A stretch of 32,049 bases of DNA, from contig NC_049983.1 of the NCBI RefSeq assembly GCF_000003815.2, positions 26,471,003-26,503,051 of the forward strand. The letters run 5' to 3'. The stretch's first letter is position 1; the number at the start of each line of letters is the position of its first letter. A program made the position numbers and the translations under genes. This document shows, piece by piece, positions 1 through 12,400 of this stretch. The DNA is from Branchiostoma floridae. Lineage: Eukaryota; Chordata; Leptocardii; Amphioxiformes; Branchiostomatidae. The notes under the pieces were generated by a model. It did not search any database, was not told the DNA's origin, and saw only the letters and a list, made by a program, of their open reading frames with translations.

Positions 1-453
1 CTTACCGTTTGATGAACTTTTCTCATCATTCACTATCATTGTACTAATATTCTACCCTACTTCCTGACCACTTGGCCATAGCCTCAACTAAACATACATT
101 TATCTTTAAAAGATTGAACTATATGACTGTGCAACATCTGTATTTATTTTACAAGCTATTCTACCTTAATTTATCTCAACTTGGCAATAGCCTCAACAAA
201 AGATATGCATTTATCTTATAAGATTGAACTATATGACTATGTGCAACATCTGTATTTATCTTACAAGCTTCTGTACACCATTGATGAGTTGTTCTTTAAC
301 AATATATGTGTATTGACATTAGCGGTAGTCGCGATTTTTTTCACAGTGGCCATATGATATTTGATGAGACGTCGGAAACTTTTTTTGTGCCAACCTGGTC
401 TGCTAGCCTTGTTCCGCTGCCTCCAGGTGAGATTGTGCTGCTTTGCTTGATAC
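1..453. repeat. Left copy of the window-edge direct repeat (paralogous exon plus intron)
   Basis: Starts with the same bases as 31671 and stays alignable to about 453, where the match to 32014 stops. It holds the 59-nt exon at 395-453 and the intron downstream of it. This copy has an extra internal tandem duplication of about 109 bp (70-178 and 179-287, both starting with the acttggc motif) that the right copy lacks. Because the repeat contains a coding exon in the same phase as in gene 1, I read it as a gene duplication, not a dispersed repeat. Confidence 0.85.
395..453 (-). CDS. Gene 2 exon: 19-codon junction exon shared with gene 1
   Basis: Acceptor tgtacAG, then 2 nt plus 19 codons reading IKQSSTISPGGSGTRLADQ, then a weak CAG/GTTGGC donor. 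It starts in phase 1 and ends in phase 0. The linker exon at 901-1053 ends with one base, so the join gives G-IKQSS. The next exon must start in phase 0, exactly as gene 1's exon at 31565-31645 does. Gene 1 carries the same 19 codons at the 3' end of a longer exon. Confidence 0.75.
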
Positions 454-3400
454 CTGTACAACAAAAACAATAAAATATCATGTATGAGCTTCGTTCACAG
501 CAAATCCGCACGACTTAGGCACATTGGTGGCAACAATCATATTGATAGCGATGTTTTCACAGGTTCCCAATAGCAAAGTATTCCCTTACCCTGTTTGCTT
601 GCATCGAATGTACTAGTTGTTCTTTTGAGCCAGGGTAGTTTTCCGTCTAAGATCGTCGCCATTTGATTGCGTTGCCATCAGATTTGATTTGTCCCTTCTG
701 ATTGGTCATCATCTGATTGGTCATCATCTGATTGGTCATCATCCGATTGGTCGCTATCCGATTGGTCGCCACCTAGACAAGAAATAGCGACATGCATCAA
801 ACACTTCTTGTGTAAAGTTACAGCATCATATCAATGATTTGTCTGACACAAGATATCTAGCTTCATTCATGGCACAGCCGTTCCTCTGCCGGTAACTCAC
901 CTAGATTGAGCACTTCCCTGGTTGAAGTAGATTCCTGTATCTTTGCTGCTGTAGTTGATGTCATCAGGCTGATGAAAAACGAGGTCATCAGACTGGTTCG
1001 GGCGGTTACAGTTGTTTCCCTGGTTGAAGCGGCCGGCGTTGTTGTTGATATCACTGTGGCAGCTAATAAAAGGAATAAGCAGAGATTAGAGTGTTGCGTA
1101 TAATTGTTTCGTGCATCACGAAAGAAGACGTAAGGCGTTGTTGTTGATATCACTGTGGCAGCTGTTAACAGGAATTTAGTGAGTAATGTGTGTAACTGTT
1201 TTGTGCATCACGAAAAAAGACATAGCAATTTAATACATAACAATTAGCACTGATCTAAGGTACTGGAATATTTCTCTCAACAGCAGCATTACAGTTACGT
1301 CATGTACTCACCGGTCGTGTGATATCCCACTAGAGGCGCACTCTCCCGCTGAACTCCGATGGTGATGATCTCCACCTTGTACATGGAGTCTGCCTGAAGT
1401 CCACGGATGACAGCGGATCTATCTCCTGGACCCGGGGAGGGGATGAGGTGTTCTGTGGCCTCCTCCAGTCCGTACATGATGCGGTATCCGGTCACAACCG
1501 CATCAGGAGGAACCCAGGTGAAACGAAACTCTGACTCGGTCACATCCACGAACTGCAGGTCAGTAGAAGAGCTCATCGCTGAAAATATGTAAGGTTATTG
1601 TTTGATTTTGTTTCAAGATAAAATTGTGCTCTGTCATTGTTCTGAATTTTCTTAGTATGGCATTTTTCAGAGTATATTTCTATCGTCCATAAATTTCATA
1701 CACACATTAAAGTCTTCGCAGGAAGATTTGTTCCACTCTTTCCAATCCAAATTTATCATTACCTAACAATCAACAGTCCGAATTTATGGCAAAATGCCAT
1801 TTGAGTTTATTTTTTGATTGGCTATGGCTGTTAGCTAGGTTTGTCCTACCTGTGGATGAGTGTATCACCGACGTCTCGCTCTCGGACCTCCAACCATCCG
1901 TCAGGAACAGCGAGGTCACACTGATGATGTAATCCGAATCTGGTGACAGATCTGACACCAGAAATGACGACTGATCCGTATCTTGATTGACAGCTGTCGT
2001 CATGTCCAACTTCGACACCACAACACGGTATCCATGAAGGTCAGGGTCAGAGGATGGGGACCACGTAATCTTGAACGCTTTATCTGTGACGTCAGAAACG
2101 GCCAGGTTGATTGGCGCCTCCACAGCTGAAGGGACGGAGATGAGATGAGAAATGCTCAATGAATATAACCAACTAATAATTCAAGCCATTGGAGGACTTT
2201 TGCATGGCTACTCTTACGTGACAGGATTACAATGAATTTGATCAAATATTCCACCATTTTATCGTGCGGGAAAACGTAGATAGATAGGTATTCAAGCAGT
2301 AGTATCATAGTTTCTTTCTGAACAATAGAAAATACCTTCGTTGCAAAGCTGTGTTTTCCATCCATCCCGACACCCAGCTGAGCAGATACCCGACATCGCG
2401 TCACAGTTGATGTCTCCGCCCTCGCAGTGGCCGCACACTTAGCATTGCAAGAGTAAATGACACATTTTCAGTTCCAAACAATGACCAATTATTTTTAATT
2501 TTTGCCACCTTGCTACATGTTCATATCATGTTTGTATCCATAGGTTCCCTTCTTGAAGTTAAACATTTCGTATTCCAAGACTAAACAGCTAAAATCAAAG
2601 AATTAAAATTTAGATATCAAACGTCTCCTGACTCGACCTATATCTGGCAAAAGTATGATCCCCTCCTCCCCTTAGATAGTGCCCAAGTGCTCAGGGTTGG
2701 TTCATTGTATTTCTTCTTTGTCCTCTATCTACCAAAAGCAAAACATCTGTCATAACCCCAAAAATGTCTAAACTGCCATGTAACAATTTCCCACCTCCAC
2801 AGCCGTGGGCGTCTGGCATCAGTACGAAGCCTTGACGGCAGAAACATCTGTAGCTGCCCGGGACGTTGGTACAGATCTGGTCACACCAACCGTTCACTGT
2901 CGCACATTCGTCGGGCTCTGTAAAGTACATGTCAAGGTTACTATACAAAACTCACAACAAAACATGACTGACTTTCACTTTTTATGTACTGCAAAGGCCA
3001 ATGGGTAAAACATCACGATAGTAGACTAAGTAACAGAAACATTGAACAAATGTTTTATGAATTCACCTGTCGCGTTATGACCGACCAGTGGCAGGCTTTC
3101 CCGTCGACGCCCGATGGTGATGATCTCCACCTTGTACATGGTGTCTGGCTGGAGCCCCGCCATCAAGGCAGATCTATCTCCTGGACCCGGGGAGGGGCTG
3201 AGCTGTTCTGTCGCCTCCTCCTGTCCGTACATGACGCGGTATCCGGTCACAACCGCATCAGGAGGAATCCAGGTGAACCTCAGCATGGACGTCGTCTCGG
3301 TTACGTCAACGAACTCCAGGTCTGTAGAGGGGCTCATTACTGAAAAATAAAAGGTCAAAATTATAGATCCAGGCTTGAACTACTAAGTAAGGTGTCTAGT

Positions 3401-6400
3401 CTAATACTAGCCCTACCCTCACCAAACAAGCCAATTGCACAATCTCGTTTATTTCTAAAGTGTAACTTTGACTACTAACTACATCACTAAAACTACGGTA
3501 TGGCAAAACTATGAAGAACTAGCCATCTGATTGTTTACCGATAATCAGAAAACCAAATCACTCCCTACTTGTGGTTGCTGCGGTTGTCGTCACATTGCTC
3601 TGTGACCAGAGTCCTTCGGACAGGACCAACACCCTCACACTGATGATGTAATCAGTTTCCCGCGTCAGTCCAGACACCTGAAGCCATGTCTGAGCTGTGC
3701 TCTGATTGACAGCTGTCGTTGTGTCCAGCCCGGACACCACGACACGGTATCCCTGAAGGTCAGGGTCAGGGGATGGAAGCCAGGTGGCGTTGAAACCTTC
3801 ATCCGTGACGTCAGAGACGGTTAGGTTCATTGGAGGATCAACAGCTACAGAAGGATAACAAACGAAAAAGTTAAGATTAATTAGAGATGATGAACACTTC
3901 AAGCAATCAATTTGAAAACAAATCACAAGCACTCAAATCACAACATACTCTGTTTGCAGCGCCGTGTTTTCCATCCACCCTGACACCCAGCCGAGCAGAC
4001 ACCCGACATCGGGTCACAGTTGATGTCCCCGCCCTGGCAGTGGCCACAACCTGAGAAATGAGATAACGCGACATAAGTTACACGAGAGTAAAGGTTCTTT
4101 TCTATCATTACCTTAGGTATGTTACCCCGAAATTCATTGGATAAAAACTATCATTCTTTTTCATTACAAGTGTAATACATGGGTTACATAAGCTTCACAT
4201 GTAAAACATTTTGTTTTCCTACCTATAGGGTGATATTAATTTGATTAGTGATATGTGCTTTGTGATATTAAATTTCATTTAAACTTTTGATCAAGGATTA
4301 TCATTATGATGAACTAAATGTGACACGAAGAAGTCATTTTCACAACCTACGCTTGTAATTACCCAAAGTCCAAACTGTCTCCTACCTTCACAGCCATGAA
4401 GATCCACCATCAAGAAATAGCCCTGCGTGCAATTGCAGTAATATCCTCCCCCCTGGAGACTGGTACAGTTTTGAGCGCATCCGCCATTTTCATTCGCACA
4501 GCCGTCTGTATGGAGTACAGAGGCTCAGGTTAACGATTGGACCGCCAGCATTTGAAAAATGCACCTCACACAAAATGTCGGAAACATGGTTTTGGTTGGT
4601 ACTTTGTCAAATGTATTGTGTTATATATTAATTTGAATTGCAATAAATTATCCTTTACAATTATACTGTATTTGCTATGATCATTTAATTATTTCAATTT
4701 TATTTAATTAAGCATGATAATCACACTCAAGCTGTTGCCTGATTTTCGGGTGTCCTTGGTCACAACGTAGTCATTGGTCCATCACTAGCTTATGTTTAAT
4801 GTAAGTGCATGTAAATTACAATATAAAAGAGCCTTTTTAAGCTGTCTTTTCAACATTTGCAGGAAGGCCTCACGAAACCAGTCGCAGGGCTCCTTTTACA
4901 AAAGAGTGATGGTGATCGTGGAAAATTCAGCACGTCCAGCAGTGCCCGTCCCATAAAATGAAACAGATGTGCACCATTCCTGGTTCAAATAATAAAGCGA
5001 GAAAGTGCCAAGCATGTGTGTTGGATTACTGATGTCCTAAACCTGGCCAATATACCTACCTACTGTACCAGTACACACGGTATACACAATCCTCTGTGCT
5101 GAATTTGTGCCCGAGTTAATCGCTGTTGTGCTGGACAGAGCAGAGCTATCGTATATCTCATATTGGCAGGAGGGGACGTCGCAGGTATCAAAGCCGAAGA
5201 ACCTCGCACCGCTGTGCAAAGGTTCAAAAGCCTGCCTCACCACCGCCTCTACACCAACGGCCGGAGGGCACCCGAGCACGTTGTTGATGTGGGGGTCGGA
5301 GCTGTACTCATCAGCGCACCTGGAAATAAGACAGAGGTTACAGTTTTAGAAGGAAAATACATGGACAGAGACAATGAAATCGAGATGCCTTCATAAGAAA
5401 AAGCGTCATGTTAAGTTACATGCATTGTACATCATGGAGAACACATTAGTGGTATCGTTTCGTTTCGTCGGGGCTAGGGCCGGGAAGGGTAGCGGTAGAG
5501 ACAATTCAGGTTCAGGTACGTTCCAGGTCCAAAGGATCAGGTCCAGATCCTGACAAGAACATCGATCTAATTATCTTTGAAAACTTGAAAATGGGAAATA
5601 TTGAAAACGATGGTCCATTTCGTTACAGAAGCATCTGTTAGGTGAAGTATTCTACTTCCGTAATAAAATCGGTTTCATTTCGTTGGGGTTGTAAATGCCT
5701 TATGAACCCCCTAAATGGTTCATCGTCACTGCTACAACGTTTGTTCGAAGATGTGTAAGCACGTGATTCCACTACAAATGTGGTAGTAAAATGATTTTAG
5801 TACAATTTATCTTAAAATAAAAAGGTAAAAATATATCAAAATCTACCAGTGTCTAAGCAAGTTTCTTACCACGGGTAAACCCACGATGATATGAGACAGT
5901 AAAGTTAATAATAACAAAATCTATTATCATATAGCCAGGCGCCGCGGACCAATCAGAAGGCCCCGTTCCACGTTGGTTATGACGCCGTAGTGCAGTGTCG
6001 ATGCAAATCGACACCGGTGCCGGTGTCGATTCATTCTGACCAATCAGGGGAGCGATACCCACCTGCCTGGCCTGAATCTACGTGTTACGGCGTCATGCGT
6101 CACCAGAAAGGAATGCTTTGTACAGTGTGCAGTCCATGTTAGAGTTAATCCAAACATTATTACTGTTCACAATCCTTCAAATTTATTGAATATGTACAAC
6201 TATAACATTAACTTAGGATTGAATAGCAACACACTTGTCCCAGCAGAAGGGAATTTGTCTTTATGTCTTGGAAGTCTTGAATAAAGGATGTATGTATTAT
6301 AAAGGAATTTGTTGCTTGAATAGGTCAGTTTGTGTAGGCTATATGATAATAACGTTAATGCCCCGCCTTATCCTCGGTGTATATGGTGAGATAATCCCTG

Positions 6401-9400
6401 GTCNNNNNNNNNNNNNNNNNNNNNNNNNNNNNNNNNNNNNNNNNNNNNNNNNNNNNNNNNNNNNNNNNNNNNNNNNNNNNNNNNNNNNNNNNNNNNNNNN
6501 NNNNNNNNNNNNNNNNNNNNNTCTGCGCACAAATATTGGTAGTCCCTGCACCAGCTTTCAGAGGCAGAGCGTGCGTTGACAGGAATCCGAGCCTCGATGA
6601 CGAGGAAGTAGACTCCTTGATACTGCTGGTCCGCAGTGCGGAGGACCTCGAAAGCGTGCTTTCCTGTTGAGATTATGACACCAATAAAAGCGATGCAGCG
6701 CCCTCTCTAGATTTTCAAATAGTGTCGTGTTTGCCAATGTATTGCGGGTGTACTGTTTGGGTGGACGGTGCATGTGGGTTAGTGGGGTGGGTTGGTGAGT
6801 GGTTTTATTCAATGGATGTATGTGGATAGTTTTCGGTGGGTGGTGTTGGTGAGTGGTTCGGATGAATGGAATAAGTGGATAGTGTGGGTGAGTGGTTCGG
6901 GAAATGGTGCAAGTGAATTGTGTGGGTATGTGGTGTTGGTGGGTGGTTCGGTTGAATAGGTAATTGGTTGGTGTGGTTGGGTGTTGGTGAGTGGTTCGAA
7001 TGAATGGTCAAGTCGATGGTATGGGAATGTCGCGTTGGTGGGTGGTTCGGGTTTATTGTTTATTCAAGAGATCTCCATTAGTGAGTACAGACTGCATCAC
7101 TAATCTTCCTGGAGTCATGAGACAAGCACGTTACATAATACAACATTAACACAGTACATTGAGACTATTTACATCTTAACATCCCTTAAACCTAAACTAC
7201 AACCTAAAGGTACACTTTTACCTGAAGCAAATACTACCGCTATATCTTATTCTAAAAATAAAAGGAATGAGTTGGGAGGTCAAATAGCTGAGAGGTCACT
7301 GTCAAATATTCTATACATTTATTTCATATACATAGATGTCAATGAATGTCTTTTACCACCAGTGCTGCAGAGGTTTGTAAGGTTGTGTCTGTGTATTTGG
7401 TCTGTCTTTGGTGTGCTTTATGAACGTAGATGGTGTAGCTGATTTGATGTGTTGTGGGAATGTGTTGTAAGACTTAACACACCTGTACAGGAAAGTCCTG
7501 GTTGCTGCACAAGTTTTTGGTTTGGGCAATCTGAATCCTCCCCCTTGAGCTAAGCGAGTGTTATGTCGGTGGGTGTTTTTGATTGTATGTAGCCTTTTGT
7601 AGGTAGCTTCTGGTTTCTTAGCTGTTAGGAGTTTGTTGTGGAACATAGTGATGGTTGTCTGTAGAATAAGATTGGGAACTCGCAGACAGAAGACATGCAC
7701 AGTAACCCATGTGACTCAGAACGAGTGTTTGTGCAACAGTTTTTAACGTGTCGCTAGTGAAGAAGTCCTGAGATTTAGCTAGTGGAGCTAGTGCGCGTGC
7801 CATTTTAGATGTTACCTTGTCCAGATATTGAGCCCAGGTGAGTGGTGTAGGTGGGTGGTGTTGGTGAGTGGTTCGAATGAATGGTGCCAGTAGATAGTGT
7901 GGGTGGATGGTGTTGGTGAGTGGTTCGCGTGAATGGTGTAGATGGGTGCTTTTGGTGGGTGGTTCGAATGAATGGTCAAGTCGATGGCGTGGGCATGTGT
8001 TGTTGGTGGGTGGTTCGGGTGAATGGTGCCAGTAGATAGTGTGGGTGGATGGTGTTGGTGAGTGGTTCGCGTGAATGGTGTAGGTGGGTGCTTTTGGTGG
8101 GTGGTTCGAATGAACGGTATGGGCAGGTAAGTGATGGGGGTCGATCTTATTTGTTCAAGTGCCGTAACAAATTGAAATACTCGCCTTCTCTGCCTCTGCA
8201 CACGGTGTAAACAATCCTGTCTCCGCTTGGGAGAAATATAAAGTCTGAAGGTGATGTAGGGCTGCTGTCTGATATATCACGGTTGCAGCGGTCAGGACTG
8301 CAGCTAAGAAAGCCTAAAGTGCTGCTAGAATCAACCGAGACAGAGAAGGCCGAGTTCACCAGATAAGAGATTTGTTGGTGTGGTACACAGCGAAACAAGT
8401 CGTTGGTGTAGGGGTCGGAGTTGTACTCTGTCACGCACCTGATGGGAACACACAAACGATTGGTCCTGACGATATTCATTTCAGCTATTAATCTTCCACA
8501 GTATAAAAACAAGTAGATAGAGGTTGAAAATTTTCTTCCAACTGCAAAGAAGACCTTAGCGCCTAACATGCACTGGAGACAAATCAGAACACTTTCATCT
8601 CGATAAACGCCGGGTTCTTAATTATGAAGAAAATTTGAGAATACGTAACAATCTCCAAATTACTTTTCCAAGAGTACCCATGCATTTAAACCTCCATGTT
8701 TTATAAGGTAACGTTATTTAAGTAAAATCTTGCCATGGATGAGGAGCTTTAACACTGACTTTAGTCGAGCTCCCACTTTAAGTGTGTATCGGATAGCACA
8801 TTATCGATGTTGGAACGTCTATCTTATCAACATATCACCATCATTAATGTGTGACAAATTTCTTACTGTAAAGGATTCTGGTGGAGATAGTCGTTGAAAA
8901 ATCGCCCTGTCTCGAATACATAGTTCTCCCCACAGCCCGTGGGTCTGAGTCCGTATCCTGCGCACAGGTACATGTACTCCAGGCACCAGTTGTTATAGTT
9001 AGACAGGCCGTCAAACGGCAACCGCGCCTCGATGGCGAGAAAGTTTTGTCCTTGATACGTATGGTTTTTAGTCCTCAGGACTTCAAAGGAGGTGGGTCCA
9101 GCTGAGGGAAGGGAATTTACACTAGTATCAACAACTCACGGTAACAATGCAAGGGTGTGATTAGCTCATGTCGACACGAAGGCCCTTATGGCAGGGTGGC
9201 TTTGCGATCATGGTTTGTTTGTTTGTTTGTTTTGACATTGCTGAAAGGGAATCTAAAGGTTCCGGGTTCATGTCTTTAGCAAGTTTATAGCATATCGCTT
9301 GGCATAAATGCAGAGTATTTGGCCCAGAACCCTTTTTCACAAATGTCGAGTGAGGAAATCGGTAAAAAGTGTTTTCCCAATGGTGCAATATTGGAACTGT

Positions 9401-12400
9401 CAGGGATTTAAACCCAGAACCTCTGGATTCCCAGTCAGCAAGCATAGCCATAAGGCCACCCTGCCATCTGGTAGCATGAGCGGATCTGAACCCTGGATTT
9501 TTGGGTTCTGGGCTAAATACCCTGGGTTCAAATCCGTGTTTTGCATAAAAATCGCCCAGAATGACGATTGCGTCAGGACTGGACATCTTGGCCACCTGGA
9601 CTGAGTCAGTGAGAGAATTTATGAATTCATCAACAGTAGACGCATCTTGATTGGGTGGTCTATAATAAACGGATAAAAAGATTTTGAAAGATATGAGTTT
9701 CAGTTCGACCCAGATAGCTTCAAAAGATGAGGCTCAAGATCAGTGCGTCTTATGAAGGCGATATTTGTTGATAGAGCACCCCACCACCGTGTCTGTTTCG
9801 ATCACGTCTTGTGGGTGGTTGAAAGCCCTGGATTGCAAGGTTGTCGGAAGAAATCTCACTACTTAACCAGGTCTCAGTGATAGCAATAATGTCAAGTTTG
9901 AAATTTTGGGATAGAAAGGATAACTCATCCAGCTTAGTTCTGGTGGATATACTGTTAACGTTCGCGTGTAGTATGTTGAGGTACTTGGATGTTCCAGGAT
10001 ACTCAGCAGGCCAAGGGTTGGGATGCACATCATAACATAAACTGATCATTAGCAAAATCAAGAGGAAATAAAATATAAACAAAATTATGCAAGAAGAAAA
10101 TTTAAGCTTAAACAGTTTGCGCAGAGTCCCAATAATGCCGTATTTTGTGATGTATAACAATGCTATAGCTGCCCTATAAAGATCAAGGTCAACAGGCATC
10201 GGGAAATAACTTCCACTTAAGACATGTTCTTCATACTGTCTTCTTCCGCGCTTGCAACGTGGAACTAAATGATGAACTCAGATTACTACAATGTGCTAGC
10301 TCGTCCTTTTGAATAATTCTAGAACTGCAGGGAACAGCTTCTAAGTTTATTCATAACTAGGTAACAACAAAAAAACTTACCAGCTGCTGTTGGAACTGAA
10401 ATTCCTGGAAGAAGAGGTTGAAAATTGGTCAGTACTTAGTATTTCCTTTCTACACTTCTCTCATTTTGTGTTCAATCTTTCTTTTATCGATCAATGAGAG
10501 GTTTTGCAGCTATTTCGGAACAATAGGTAATATTTTTTTTAAATATTTGTACGGTGTTTCAGAAAAAAACTCAACTTTCTTGTAACAATCGTCTTGCAGT
10601 CTCAATGAAAAATATCCAGGCAGTTACAAAAAAAGCTGTTAGGGACGCTTGACGCCATTCATTTCCCAATAGACATCTGCCACCGAAAAATCACGCCTAT
10701 AGCATGGTCGCATGTCTGCCATCACAACTCGAGACCGGATGGACTCGACTTAAGCAAGTAAGCGAAGTATGGTCTGAGCACGAGATATCGAAAATGGTAG
10801 TTCCGCTAAAGTGCTATAGAAAACCACTAAGAGCCCATAATTGAACTTGTATTTCGTTATGCAAACCTTATGACAACATACCAAATACATATAGCCTTCT
10901 TGTGTTACTCTGTCCACAAGCATGCCGATATGCATGTGGATAGAAGCTGCCCCGTGAATACAAATGTGGAATCATCAGTTTAGTAGAACATGGAAAAAAT
11001 CATGTTGAATTGATATGCTTATACTTTAATTTATCAAGTATGGCTTCTCCATATAACATCCTTGCACTTATGTTGTTCTGATCATGTAGATTCAAAAGGC
11101 ATTGAAAAATAAACAGGCATTGAAAAAAGTGTTTATGGGAACGCTCTGCTCATACAATACGAAAACGTTACAAAGGTAACATAAAATCCAATTGAAACAT
11201 AAAAACAAACCAAAGTATTTAACAAGTAGATTACCATTATAACATACTACTAGTAATAGACGTGGTTGCCTGTCAATGTAAATAAACGAAATAGATCATC
11301 CAGAAATAAAGTTGGAAACAATGTCAAAAATTAGGCAATGTGTGGAGTCATTGTGACACTTTAAGCTGGCTAGTCTCTACGTAACTGTCAGCTTTCTTCT
11401 CTAGACCATGAATGTCCGATATACACAGACTTGACCAGAGCCCTGATGTACACAATCACACCATTCCGCTAGATGGCGCATAACGGTTGATTTTGGCACG
11501 GCTGTCCGAAGTTTGTAAGAGGCATATACTGCAGAAAATTTTGAAGGTCTGGCCTTTTGTGCCTACAACACTTTACACAATTTACGTCAGTCTTGTTTTT
11601 GTTACACAAAACGCGAGGTCATGTCTCATCAAATATTTAGAGGTTTTATGTATCTTTACATTATGGTTGATTGCTCATTTTATGCGCAAAACTTGCCGCA
11701 CTTCACTTCTACATGTACATTGAATGAAGGGCTTTACCTTGCAAAAATTAATTTAAGAGCACATGAATTGGTAGATTTTATGCATCAAATCAATCATTTT
11801 AGGTGAACTAAACATAACCAAATAAAGTTCCTGCACTTCTCTAAAATTAAATCGCTGGGGGCCAGCGACAGGGCCAGATAGAAGGTGCTAGAAACGCTTT
11901 AACAGCCTCTGTACTGCAGTCCTTGGATGGGTGTGGTCACCTGTTTCAGGTTTTGTGAAATATGTGCGAAATACGCGTGCTTTTTGGCAGTAAGTTGCCA
12001 TCATGTGTGGTTAGCTACAAGAAAGAGTATCTAAAAGTTTGCCTAATTTACAAGAACGAATGTCTGAACGAATAAGAATATTTGAGACACCTGAGTTTAC
12101 CTGCCTTAAGTCTAAAAATGCTATTCTATGGGCAACGTGTTTTAATTTGTCGAAGCACAGACACATATGACGTTCAGGTTCGAACTTGCACCTAACTATG
12201 TGCACAGGTACAGGTACAGAGTCCTGATCACACATTGCATTGAATAAATAGATGACTGGTTTATTTGCAACAACAAGCATACCGTTACAGCATTGCCTGG
12301 CTGAATCGGAGTATGAGACAGAGAACATTCTTCAAATTCATGCAGCAACTTTACACTAAAAGGTCAAGTATTAGTCCTAAATCTGGATGTTTTGCATGTA

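Noticed and set aside
261-470. 69-codon minus-strand frame as a small protein
   Set aside because: The real exon (395-453) is in a different frame and is supported by gene 1 homology and phases on both sides.
6805-8201. His/Thr/Pro-rich minus-strand frames
   Set aside because: They follow the GT-rich minisatellite exactly and change frame with repeat length; composition is a by-product of the repeat.
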